Source: Bartonella sp. CM31XJBT (GTDB lineage: Bacteria > Pseudomonadota > Alphaproteobacteria > Rhizobiales > Rhizobiaceae). From it: 64,000 bases of DNA. The notes below the pieces were generated by a model. That model was given only the letters and a program-made list of their open reading frames with translations. It made no database searches and was not told the origin of the DNA. Location of the stretch: NCBI RefSeq assembly GCF_028618555.1, contig NZ_JAQITD010000001.1, positions 248,001-312,000 of the forward strand. The letters run 5' to 3'. Positions 51,445 to 59,180 of this stretch are shown in pieces (position 1 is the stretch's first letter; every line of letters starts with the position of its first letter). Position numbers and translations under genes: made by a program.

Positions 51445-51927
51445 ACCAGCACTCCATTCCGATTACGTCACTAAGATGCTCTCCCCCGTTGCATCTTCAA
51501 ATGTTTAAATAATGTTTTCATTACGCTGAATGAAAGAACTTTACACTCTAAACGAGCATAAGAAAATCATCCAACCTGTGGACTTACAAATCAAAACACA
51601 TCATCTTGCTTATTACATTGTAAATTACAATATGCACTCACTCTATGACAAGAGTCTTTACCTCTTGAAGAGTTTATTTAGAATGTTTTCCCCAACTTGC
51701 AAATCAATCATAGGTTAAACTTTCACTTTTGTTTAAGGCTTTTCCCCAAAATGCTTATTTGTAGAACCTTCATTGACTTTTTTTCAATTGGTGTAATGAT
51801 CTATTCTATAGGTGTAATCACTAATCGTAATGAAATGTTGAAAGCACCGTAACGAAATGTACCATGCTATTTTATTTGTAGTGTTGCTTTGTATATATAT
51901 TGAAAAGGTTAAAATATAAAGGGAATT
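51445..51927. other. gcrA-argD divergent intergenic region
   Basis: These 483 bases separate two divergent genes and should hold both promoters. The strongest structure is the gcrA leader hairpin at 51473-51497. The rest is AT-rich, and I saw no confident regulator site for argD. Confidence 0.6.
51473..51497 (-). promoter_or_regulatory. Hairpin in the gcrA leader with G-rich loop
   Basis: On the gcrA strand AAGATGC (51497-51491) pairs perfectly with GCATCTT (51479-51473) around the 11-base loop AACGGGGGAGA. No T-run follows, so it is not a terminator. It lies 29 bases upstream of the gcrA ATG. The loop GGGGGAGA is exactly complementary to TCTCCCCC in a loop of the candidate small RNA at 28222-28340. 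Confidence 0.6.
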
Positions 51928-53145
51928 ATGATGGATGCTGTCTCTATACAACCACTTTATGAATGCTTCGCACGACGAAATTTGCATTTTGAACAGGGGC
52001 ATGGTGTATGGCTTATTTCCGATAAAGGAGAACATTATCTTGATTTCACATCTGGCATTGCTGTTAATGCATTAGGGTATTCACATCCAAAATTGGTTGA
52101 TACGCTCAAAATACAAGCTGAAAAACTTTGGCATGTTTCTAATATTTTTCAATCTCCTGAACAAGCATCTCTTGCCACGCGGCTTTGTGCAAATAGTTTT
52201 GCGGATAAGGTTTTTTTCTGCAATTCAGGTACTGAAGCATTGGAGTGCGCATTCAAAACGGCACGTCATTATTACTATGCTGCTGGTCATTCAGAACGCA
52301 TTGAAATAATTACTTTTGAAGGGGCATTTCATGGACGTACACTTGCAGCACTTGCTGCGACTGGGCATGAAAAATATCTTGAAGGCTTTGGACCTAAAGC
52401 TGGTGGATTTATTCAAGTACCTTTTTGTGATGAAATCGCTTTGTGTAATGCTATTAATAAAAATACCGCCGCTATTCTTATTGAACCTATTCAAGGAGAA
52501 GGAGGAATACGAACGGTCCCTCATGAATATTTAAGATTTTTGCGCAAAATATGCGATGATAATGGTCTATTATTGATTTTAGATGAAGTCCAAACGGGTA
52601 TAGGACGAACAGGAAAGCTTTTTGCTTATGAATGGAGTGATGTCACACCTGATATTCTTACCCTCGCAAAAGGATTAGGAGGGGGATTTCCATTAGGCGC
52701 TTGCCTTGCAACGGATAAAGTTGCAAAAAGCATGACACTTGGGACACATGGTTCAACCTTTGGAGGAAATCTTCTTGGAATGGCTGTAGGAAATAGTGTT
52801 CTTGATATTTTGTTAGAGCCAAGTTTTCTCAACCATGTTCAGCGCATGGGGGATAAACTAAAAAGTGGACTTTTGCATATTCTCAATATCTATCCTGATA
52901 TTATCCGCGCAGTTCCGGGGATGGGGCTAATGTTGGGTATTCAATGTGTTGTGTCTTCAAATCTTGTCGTTAATGCTTTAGAAAATGAACATCTCTTAAG
53001 TGTTGCTGCCAACAACAATGTTGTGCGCTTATTGCCTCCTCTTATCATTAGGGAAGAAGAAATAGATGAAAGTTTGCATCGTATTGAAAAAGCAATAGCT
53101 TATCTTTCGCAAGTAAACAAAGAAAGACAAATATCACACACATGA
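51928..53145 (+). CDS. argD: Acetylornithine aminotransferase
   Basis: ArgD is a PLP enzyme of arginine synthesis (N-acetylglutamate semialdehyde to N-acetylornithine) and often also acts in the diaminopimelate branch. The 405-residue class III aminotransferase has FCNSGTEALECAFKTAR, HGRTLAALAATG, the DEVQTGIGRTGK motif and PLP-Lys248 in LAKGLGGGFPLG. AAAGGGAATT precedes two adjacent ATGs (51928 and 51931). It overlaps argF by 4 bases. Assignment over succinylornithine or other class III enzymes rests on the argF linkage. Confidence 0.92.
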   Translation: MMDAVSIQPLYECFARRNLHFEQGHGVWLISDKGEHYLDFTSGIAVNALGYSHPKLVDTLKIQAEKLWHVSNIFQSPEQASLATRLCANSFADKVFFCNSGTEALECAFKTARHYYYAAGHSERIEIITFEGAFHGRTLAALAATGHEKYLEGFGPKAGGFIQVPFCDEIALCNAINKNTAAILIEPIQGEGGIRTVPHEYLRFLRKICDDNGLLLILDEVQTGIGRTGKLFAYEWSDVTPDILTLAKGLGGGFPLGACLATDKVAKSMTLGTHGSTFGGNLLGMAVGNSVLDILLEPSFLNHVQRMGDKLKSGLLHILNIYPDIIRAVPGMGLMLGIQCVVSSNLVVNALENEHLLSVAANNNVVRLLPPLIIREEEIDESLHRIEKAIAYLSQVNKERQISHT

Positions 53146-54077
53146 CAAATGCTCTTCGTCATTTCACGGACTTATCCATTTTAACGCCAGCAATAGCACG
53201 CGCACTGATCGATTATGCGAAGATCCTTAAAGCATCTTTTAAAGCAGGAAAAGGTTCAAAACCTTTTATAGGTAAAACACTTGCGATGATTTTTGAAAAA
53301 CCATCCACACGAACCCGTATTTCATTCGATATCAGTATGCGCCAGCTTGGCGGAGATACAATCATGCTCACGGGTTCAGAAATGCAGCTTGGTCACAGTG
53401 AAACTATAGCTGATACGGCTCGTGTTTTATCTCGTTTTGTGGATATCGTGATATTACGAACAACAAAACATCAACGTATGCTCGAATTGGCACAATATGC
53501 ACAAATTCCTGTCATTAATGCCCTTACAGATGATACACATCCTTGCCAAATTCTAGCAGATATATTAACCTATGAGGAGCATCGGGGGCCTATTTCTGGT
53601 AAAATATTTGCGTGGATGGGGGATGGTAATAATGTACTCCATTCCTTAATTGAAGCTGCAGCTCTTTTTGATTTTCATTTGCGTATTGCTACTCCAAAGG
53701 GCAGTGAGCCACAGGAAAAATTTATCCATTGGGCACGTGAACGAGGAGCACATCTTACACTAACCCATAATCCCCAAAAAGCAGCTCAAGATGCTGATTG
53801 TATTATGACCGACACATGGGTCTCCATGGGACAAGAATTTCGTGCTCGCAGTCGTTCTACTTTTCAGCCTTATCAAGTCAATGAATCTCTCATGAAATTA
53901 GCAAAATCTGATGCTCTTTTTATGCATTGTCTTCCTGCTCATCGTGGTGAAGAAGTTGTCGATACTGTGATTGATGGACCGCACTCCGTTGTTTTCGATG
54001 AGGCTGAAAATCGTCTTCATGCTCAAAAAGCAATTCTTTCTTGGTGTTTACAAGATGCGTTTTTCTCTCCACAATAG
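53142..54077 (+). CDS. argF: Ornithine carbamoyltransferase
   Basis: ArgF makes citrulline from ornithine and carbamoyl phosphate. The 311-residue product has the carbamoyl-phosphate motif FEKPSTRTRISF (Ser55-Arg59), the DDTHPCQILAD motif, the ornithine motif DTWVSMGQE and the catalytic HCLPAHRGEEV near residue 262. Its ATG overlaps the argD stop (ATGA), so the two are translationally coupled. Confidence 0.96.
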   Translation: MTNALRHFTDLSILTPAIARALIDYAKILKASFKAGKGSKPFIGKTLAMIFEKPSTRTRISFDISMRQLGGDTIMLTGSEMQLGHSETIADTARVLSRFVDIVILRTTKHQRMLELAQYAQIPVINALTDDTHPCQILADILTYEEHRGPISGKIFAWMGDGNNVLHSLIEAAALFDFHLRIATPKGSEPQEKFIHWARERGAHLTLTHNPQKAAQDADCIMTDTWVSMGQEFRARSRSTFQPYQVNESLMKLAKSDALFMHCLPAHRGEEVVDTVIDGPHSVVFDEAENRLHAQKAILSWCLQDAFFSPQ

Positions 54078-54113
54078 CCTCCCTACAACAAATTATATAA
54101 AAAAGGCAAAGCT

Positions 54114-55115
54114 ATGAGTGAACAAGCTAAAGATGAAGCCTCTCCCAACAACAACTTCTTGCATGAAGATGATAGTGTTATTCCCTTTCAAGTTGAAGAA
54201 CTTGATATCCGTGGACGTGCCGTAAAACTTGGGGAAACTTTAAATTCTATTCTTAACAGACATCAATACCCTGAACCGGTTTCTTATCTTCTGGCAGAAG
54301 CTTTACTTTTAACGGTTCTGCTTGGAACTTCTCTAAAACTTACGGGAAAATTTATTCTACAAACCCATTCCGATGGACCGGTTAATATGTTGGTGTGCGA
54401 TTTTTCGCCTCCTTCCAGTTTACGTGGATACGCTCGTTTTGATAAAGAACAGCTGAAACAAGCCATAGACAATGGTCAAACCTCTTCAGAAACACTTTTA
54501 GGAAAAGGCACTTTAGCCTTCACAATTGATCAAGGTCCCCATATGCAACCCTATCAAGGGATAGTTGCATTAGATGGATCAAATTTACAAGAAGCTTCTC
54601 GTATTTATTTTGATCAATCAGAACAAATTCCTACCGATATCCGTCTGGCTGTTGCTATATTAATTAATCGTGACCAACAAGGAAAACCGCAGAAAAGCTG
54701 GCGAGCTGGAGGTATTTTGATCCAACTTTTACCCCAAGAATCGTCTCATCATAAAATAGATGCCCCTCATCAAAAGCGAGAAGAAACGAAAACTCATACC
54801 CAATTGGATAACCAATGGCAGGAATCTAAAATACTCACGGAAACGATTGAAAGTTCAGAATTAACAGATCCCCAAGTCGGTAGTAAACAGCTCTTGTTCC
54901 GTCTTTTTCATGAACAAGGTGTTAGAGTTTTTAATCCTTTTTCTCTTGTCGATCAATGTTCTTGTTCACACGAAAAAATTAAAGGAATCCTAGAAGGCTT
55001 TTCTATTGATGAACGCAATAAAATGGTTAAAAATAAATATATTTCAGTCACATGTGAATTTTGCTCAAAAACATATTGTTTTACACCGCAAGAATTTTTA
55101 GAAGAAAAAACATAA
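54114..55115 (+). CDS. hslO: Redox-regulated chaperone Hsp33
   Basis: Hsp33 is a holdase activated when oxidation releases zinc from its C-terminal cysteines. The 333-residue product carries all four: Cys282-x-Cys284 in DQCSCSH and Cys314-x2-Cys317 in CEFCSKTY. The N-terminal chaperone domain contains GKFILQTHSDGPVNMLV. It follows argF after 36 bases, a linkage common in rhizobia, and no heat-shock promoter of its own was seen. Confidence 0.94.
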   Translation: MSEQAKDEASPNNNFLHEDDSVIPFQVEELDIRGRAVKLGETLNSILNRHQYPEPVSYLLAEALLLTVLLGTSLKLTGKFILQTHSDGPVNMLVCDFSPPSSLRGYARFDKEQLKQAIDNGQTSSETLLGKGTLAFTIDQGPHMQPYQGIVALDGSNLQEASRIYFDQSEQIPTDIRLAVAILINRDQQGKPQKSWRAGGILIQLLPQESSHHKIDAPHQKREETKTHTQLDNQWQESKILTETIESSELTDPQVGSKQLLFRLFHEQGVRVFNPFSLVDQCSCSHEKIKGILEGFSIDERNKMVKNKYISVTCEFCSKTYCFTPQEFLEEKT

Positions 55116-55963
55116 TCAAATATTTTTCATAAAAAATGATGATTGCAACAAAAGCCTATTTTATTTGCGTCATAAAAGTTTGCGCATAAGCTCATATGAA
55201 CTTCTAGAATATTTTTTGTCTTAGAATTTTTTAATGTATACGAGTGATTTTTCTGTTGAGATCAGTAATTACGTTATAGAGTGCTTAAAAAAGAGTTCTC
55301 TGTAAAATATATTTTCTCCTCTCGAAAAAGCTTCTTTTATACTTTTTACATCTCAAAAGTTTATTTCTTACAATGAATTCTTTTATAATGTTCATTGATA
55401 GATTGATTATGTATTCATAACTTATCTTCTCTGTTAAATGAGACTTTTTGATTGTAGTCATATTTTCTTACTCGAATTTATCTTATTAAGAGTCAAAAAA
55501 GCTCATTAGTTATAATCATAAGAGAAATTATCGATAGAATAAGAATGTATAGACTCAATATGGACTTTATAGAGTCTATTACGAACAGATAGTGTAATGG
55601 GAATAAATATAACAATGACGCTGCGAAGGAACGGGTTTGTTATTTTATAAAAAAGATGAGAATAGTGGTGAAGTCCCCTCATAACAATGTGCATTTTAGA
55701 TAAAAATGCGAAGACAAAATACTATATGACTTTGAAAATAATAGTTGGTTGCTGTCACTAATCTAACGATGGTTCTACAGCAATATTGTTTTTGTCCAAG
55801 TAATCAAAAATAAAGCTCCCAAACAGATATTTCTTTACACATGTTTTTGAATCAACAATGGTAATGCTCTTGTAAAATTTTTCTAAGAAGAATGATGGTC
55901 CGTATAAATAAAATAGCATACATAGCATGATAAAACGTTATGTTTTTACAAACCTGCATTATT
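55116..55963. other. 0.85 kb gene desert
   Basis: No gene or copy of the A/B repeats was recognised. One notable structure is an 8-bp stem, ATAGACTC at 55549-55556 with GAGTCTAT at 55572-55579. A minus-strand frame at 55506-55694 through this hairpin has no protein-like character. hslO and the ccm operon are convergent here, and no T-run terminator was found for either. Confidence 0.6.
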
Positions 55964-56782
55964 TTATTTTTCTTCTGTCATAATCGCTTGTTCAATTTTT
56001 GGTAGAATTTTTTTTTGATAAATTTGCCACGTTAAGGGACCAACATGTTTGGCAATAATGATGCTCTCTTTATTTAAGAGAAAGGTTTCTGGGGGGCCAT
56101 ATATTCCCCAATCAATGGCTGTATATCCTGAAACATCAAAGCCAATAAATTTAAAAGGATTACCAAAACTGTTTAAAAAACGCAGAGCGTTTGTTTTATT
56201 ATCTTTATAATTAATACCAATCAGATCAAAACGTTTATCTTGTGCAATTTGCATAAGAATAGGATGTTCTTCGCGACAGGGCAGACACCAAGAGCCCCAA
56301 AAATTGACCAATGTGACACGTCCTTTAAACTGTTTTGAATTGAGATAATTTTCTTTATCAAGAAGAGGAAGATGAATATTGGGAGCAGGTTTTTCAGCCA
56401 ATGCGTTTGCGAGAAGAGAAGAATCTTGAAGGTGTTTTTTATCCATAAAGTTGAAAAAAAACACCATGAGAAGAAGAAAAAGAACAAATGGTCCAAAAAA
56501 AACAAGTAGAACAGGCAAAGATATATTTTTTTTAAGTTTGGAGGGATGTTTTTCATTATACTTTTCTTTTTGTGACAGCTCTTTTTTGTTTAGTTGTTGG
56601 AGAATTTTTTTTTGGTATAGAGCTTTGCAAAGAATATATCCAATAAGACATAAGAGAGATATTGCAGAAAGCACATAGCTTAAAACAACAATTTGCTCGT
56701 GTTTAAGGGTGCTAAGGAAAAAATCAATTTTCTGAGATAGATTTCCTAAAAGTCCGCTGTGGATGCCATTTAGGTCGAGCAT
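55964..56782 (-). CDS. ccmG: CcmD-CcmG fusion: haem-export factor plus cytochrome c maturation thioredoxin
   Basis: The product has 272 residues, compared with about 180-200 for normal CcmG. The C-terminal part is CcmG/DsbE, the periplasmic thiol reductant for apocytochrome c. It has a membrane anchor at about residues 88-110, APNIHLPLLD, WGSWCLPC (Cys166, Cys169), and the cis-Pro region GIYGPPETFLL. The first 80 residues hold an extra membrane segment (about 31-52) in the context HEQIVVLSYVLSA...LYQKKILQQL, which resembles the small protein CcmD. CcmD normally sits exactly between ccmC and ccmG, and no separate ccmD exists here. The start overlaps the ccmC end by 13 bases. Confidence 0.85.
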   Translation of the reverse strand: MLDLNGIHSGLLGNLSQKIDFFLSTLKHEQIVVLSYVLSAISLLCLIGYILCKALYQKKILQQLNKKELSQKEKYNEKHPSKLKKNISLPVLLVFFGPFVLFLLLMVFFFNFMDKKHLQDSSLLANALAEKPAPNIHLPLLDKENYLNSKQFKGRVTLVNFWGSWCLPCREEHPILMQIAQDKRFDLIGINYKDNKTNALRFLNSFGNPFKFIGFDVSGYTAIDWGIYGPPETFLLNKESIIIAKHVGPLTWQIYQKKILPKIEQAIMTEEK

Positions 56783-57558
56783 GATGAAGCGTCCTGTTGT
56801 TGTGCACGACGGGATTTTTTAATCTGAAGTATTCGGATATAATGACTATTGATTTCATTTCGCATAGCCATCAAATAAAGCACAATAAACATAAAGATAA
56901 AACAAAAGAGCATTGTTATAAGGGGCCATAACATAGCATTGTCGATTGTTGATCCTCCAGCACGTAACAATGATGCTGGTTGATGCAATGTATTCCACCA
57001 ATTAACGGAAAATTTAATAACAGGGATATTAACAAATCCAACAAGTGTAAGAATTGCAGTCGCACGAGCGGCTTTTACTTGGTTGTCAAAAGCACGCCCA
57101 AGCAGGATAATGGAGAGATAGATAAAAAGCAGAATTAAAACTGATGTTAACCGTGCATCCCAGACCCACCATGTTCCCCATGTAGGTCGCCCCCAAAGCG
57201 CTCCTGTCATGAGAGCCAAGGCGGTAAAAATTGCCCCAATAGGCGCTCCACATTTAAGTGCCACGTCAGCAAGATGATATTTCCAAATCAGATTTCCTAA
57301 TGCCGCTGCACTCATCGTTACATAACAGAATGTAGACAACCACGCAAAGGGAACATGAAGGTACATAATCTTAACAGTAATGCCTTGTTGATAGTCATCA
57401 GGAGAATGCATCACCAGCATAAGCCCTAAGATAAGGAAACACAATGTTATGCCGGCCAACCAAGGTAAGACGATACTGCTTATTTTCATGAAAAGGGTGA
57501 AACTTGCAGGGAGTGACTTGATTTTATATGTACGAGATAGTTCATTCATAAAATTCAT
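56770..57558 (-). CDS. ccmC: Haem exporter protein CcmC
   Basis: CcmC is an integral membrane protein that loads haem onto CcmE in system I cytochrome c maturation. The product has six hydrophobic segments and the tryptophan-rich signature WGTWWVWDARLTS, with conserved His residues in the flanking loops (YLHVPFAW and NTLHQPASLL). The ATG at 57558 gives 262 residues. A TTG at 57585 or an ATG at 57549 are alternatives, and no strong ribosome-binding site decides. It sits between ccmB and the ccmD-ccmG gene. Confidence 0.92.
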   Translation of the reverse strand: MNFMNELSRTYKIKSLPASFTLFMKISSIVLPWLAGITLCFLILGLMLVMHSPDDYQQGITVKIMYLHVPFAWLSTFCYVTMSAAALGNLIWKYHLADVALKCGAPIGAIFTALALMTGALWGRPTWGTWWVWDARLTSVLILLFIYLSIILLGRAFDNQVKAARATAILTLVGFVNIPVIKFSVNWWNTLHQPASLLRAGGSTIDNAMLWPLITMLFCFIFMFIVLYLMAMRNEINSHYIRILQIKKSRRAQQQDASSCST

Positions 57559-57595
57559 AATAGGCAGAGTTTTGCTATGCGGCAATCATCTTTTA

Positions 57596-58261
57596 TTATT
57601 CTGATAAAAGTTTAAGCGTTATTGCAGCAACAAAAGAGCTAAAGAGACTCAAAAGAAGTGAAAAAGCACTGAGAAGAGCTAGGGAAGTAAGAAAAGAGGT
57701 ATTTGGGTTTATTGGGGCTGTAGCAGCCGAAACACCAAAAATCATAATTGGAATGATCCACGGCAAGATAATGATAAAAATAAGCAAAGTACTGTGCAAC
57801 AATGAGGTTGCGAGTGCAGCGCCTATAGCACCAATAAAAATAATAGCTGGTGTTCCGCATAAAAGGGTGAGTATTGTTGTAAAAGTTATTGTTACATCTA
57901 AATGGAGCATGAGGGCTAAAATAGGTGTGGCAAAAATAAGAGGAAGCATCGTTCCTACCCAATGGGCAAAACATTTGGTAAAGACAATTAGAGTAAAACT
58001 TTGTCTTTGTCCTGAAAGGATAAATTGGTCGAGATTACCATCATCGCGATCGATTTGGAAAAGTTTGTTCAGATTGAGAAGCCCTGCAAGAAGGGCTCCA
58101 AACCACAATATACCTGGTCCTATTTGTGCAAGGATTTTTGGGTCTGGCCCAATGGCAAAGGGGGTTATGACAACAACAGCGATAAAAAACAATAATCCTG
58201 TTAGTGAAGAGGCTTGTAGCGCTAATAATAGTTTAAGATCACGCCAGAACAGTGCTTTCAT
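57596..58261 (-). CDS. ccmB: Haem exporter protein CcmB
   Basis: CcmB is the membrane subunit paired with CcmA in the ABC-type complex that releases holo-CcmE. The 221-residue product starts MKALFWRDLKLLLA and has six hydrophobic segments. The conserved FQIDRDDGNLDQFILSG loop is at about residues 68-86. It is 11 bases downstream of ccmA. Confidence 0.93.
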   Translation of the reverse strand: MKALFWRDLKLLLALQASSLTGLLFFIAVVVITPFAIGPDPKILAQIGPGILWFGALLAGLLNLNKLFQIDRDDGNLDQFILSGQRQSFTLIVFTKCFAHWVGTMLPLIFATPILALMLHLDVTITFTTILTLLCGTPAIIFIGAIGAALATSLLHSTLLIFIIILPWIIPIMIFGVSAATAPINPNTSFLTSLALLSAFSLLLSLFSSFVAAITLKLLSE

Positions 58262-58272
58262 TTTATTCTCTC

Positions 58273-58884
58273 CTAGAGAGGTAAAAATTTTTCCAGAGCG
58301 ATTTTATGGTTTTCTGGAATGCCTATGGAATTATGAGTTGCAGCGATAATCATACCACCTTGATTGAGATGACGCTGGAAAATACGAGCAAGGAGTTTTT
58401 GAGCATGGTTATCAAGCCCAGATATTGGTTCATCTAAAATCCAAAGAGGACGATAGGAGAGCAAAAGGCGAGCAATAGCTACGCGTCTTTGTTGTCCAGT
58501 TGACAGAGCGTTAAAGGGTAAATGTTCAAGGTTAGAAAGACCAATATCGGCAAGAGCTTCATGCGCAAAACGTAAATGTTGACCGTAAAAATCTGCCCAA
58601 AATTGCAAATTATCAATGACAGATAAAAGAGGTTTCATAGCATTTTGAGGACCAAGATAATGACAGGCAGTTGCAACAGGGTATATTTGATCATGGTCTT
58701 TAAGTATTATATGACCTTCAGCAGCTTCAAGAAGACCGACAATGATTCGGAGTAATGTAGACTTTCCGATACCATTAGGACCGGTGATTGTCATAAGTTG
58801 CTGTGAAAATAAACAAAAAGAAAGACCTTTAAACAGAATTTCTTCGTTTCTGTAAGCGGCTAAATCTTTGCCTGATAACACCAT
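58273..58884 (-). CDS. ccmA: Cytochrome c maturation ATPase CcmA
   Basis: CcmA is the ATP-binding subunit of the CcmAB complex. The 203-residue product shows Walker A GPNGIGKST at residues 35-43, the ABC signature as LSTGQQRRVAIARLLL, and Walker B LWILDEPISGLD. It heads the ccmA-ccmB-ccmC-ccmDG operon and is divergent from acnA. On its strand a TATAAT lies about 40 bases upstream (near 58925-58930). The shared divergent region contains an Irr-like palindrome. Confidence 0.94.
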   Translation of the reverse strand: MVLSGKDLAAYRNEEILFKGLSFCLFSQQLMTITGPNGIGKSTLLRIIVGLLEAAEGHIILKDHDQIYPVATACHYLGPQNAMKPLLSVIDNLQFWADFYGQHLRFAHEALADIGLSNLEHLPFNALSTGQQRRVAIARLLLSYRPLWILDEPISGLDNHAQKLLARIFQRHLNQGGMIIAATHNSIGIPENHKIALEKFLPL

Positions 58885-58964
58885 GTGATTGCCTATTTTG
58901 TTTTTATTTTCATATTCTTTATTGTATTATAGAATAAAAAACACATTTTTTATGCAATTGTACC

Positions 58965-58989
58965 TAGAATAGTTCTAGAAATAGTTCTA
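58965..58989. promoter_or_regulatory. Irr-type (ICE-like) palindrome between ccmA and acnA
   Basis: TAGAATAGTTCTA at 58965-58977 matches the rhizobial iron control element core (TAGAAC-N-GTTCTA) with one mismatch. An overlapping second half-set, TAGAAATAGTTCTA, covers 58976-58989. In Bradyrhizobium acnA belongs to the Irr regulon. Here the site lies about 80 bases from ccmA and 190 from acnA, so it could act on either. Confidence 0.55.
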
Positions 58990-59180
58990 TAAAGGATACC
59001 TTACATCAATATCTGGTGTAAAATGGTTTCTGGCGCTGATTTCCGCATTTGCCTATGAGAGGTGGAGGGGAAATGGATAGCGGAGGTAATTGCGTCTGCG
59101 CTCAAGCTGCGACCTTGACTCGTAGTTTGTGTTGTTCATTCCTGGAAATTGGGTGGTTATAGTATTGAGGGTGGACAGTC

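Noticed and set aside
55506-55694. 62-codon minus-strand frame after hslO
   Set aside because: No family resemblance, biased AT-rich composition, and it covers a hairpin.
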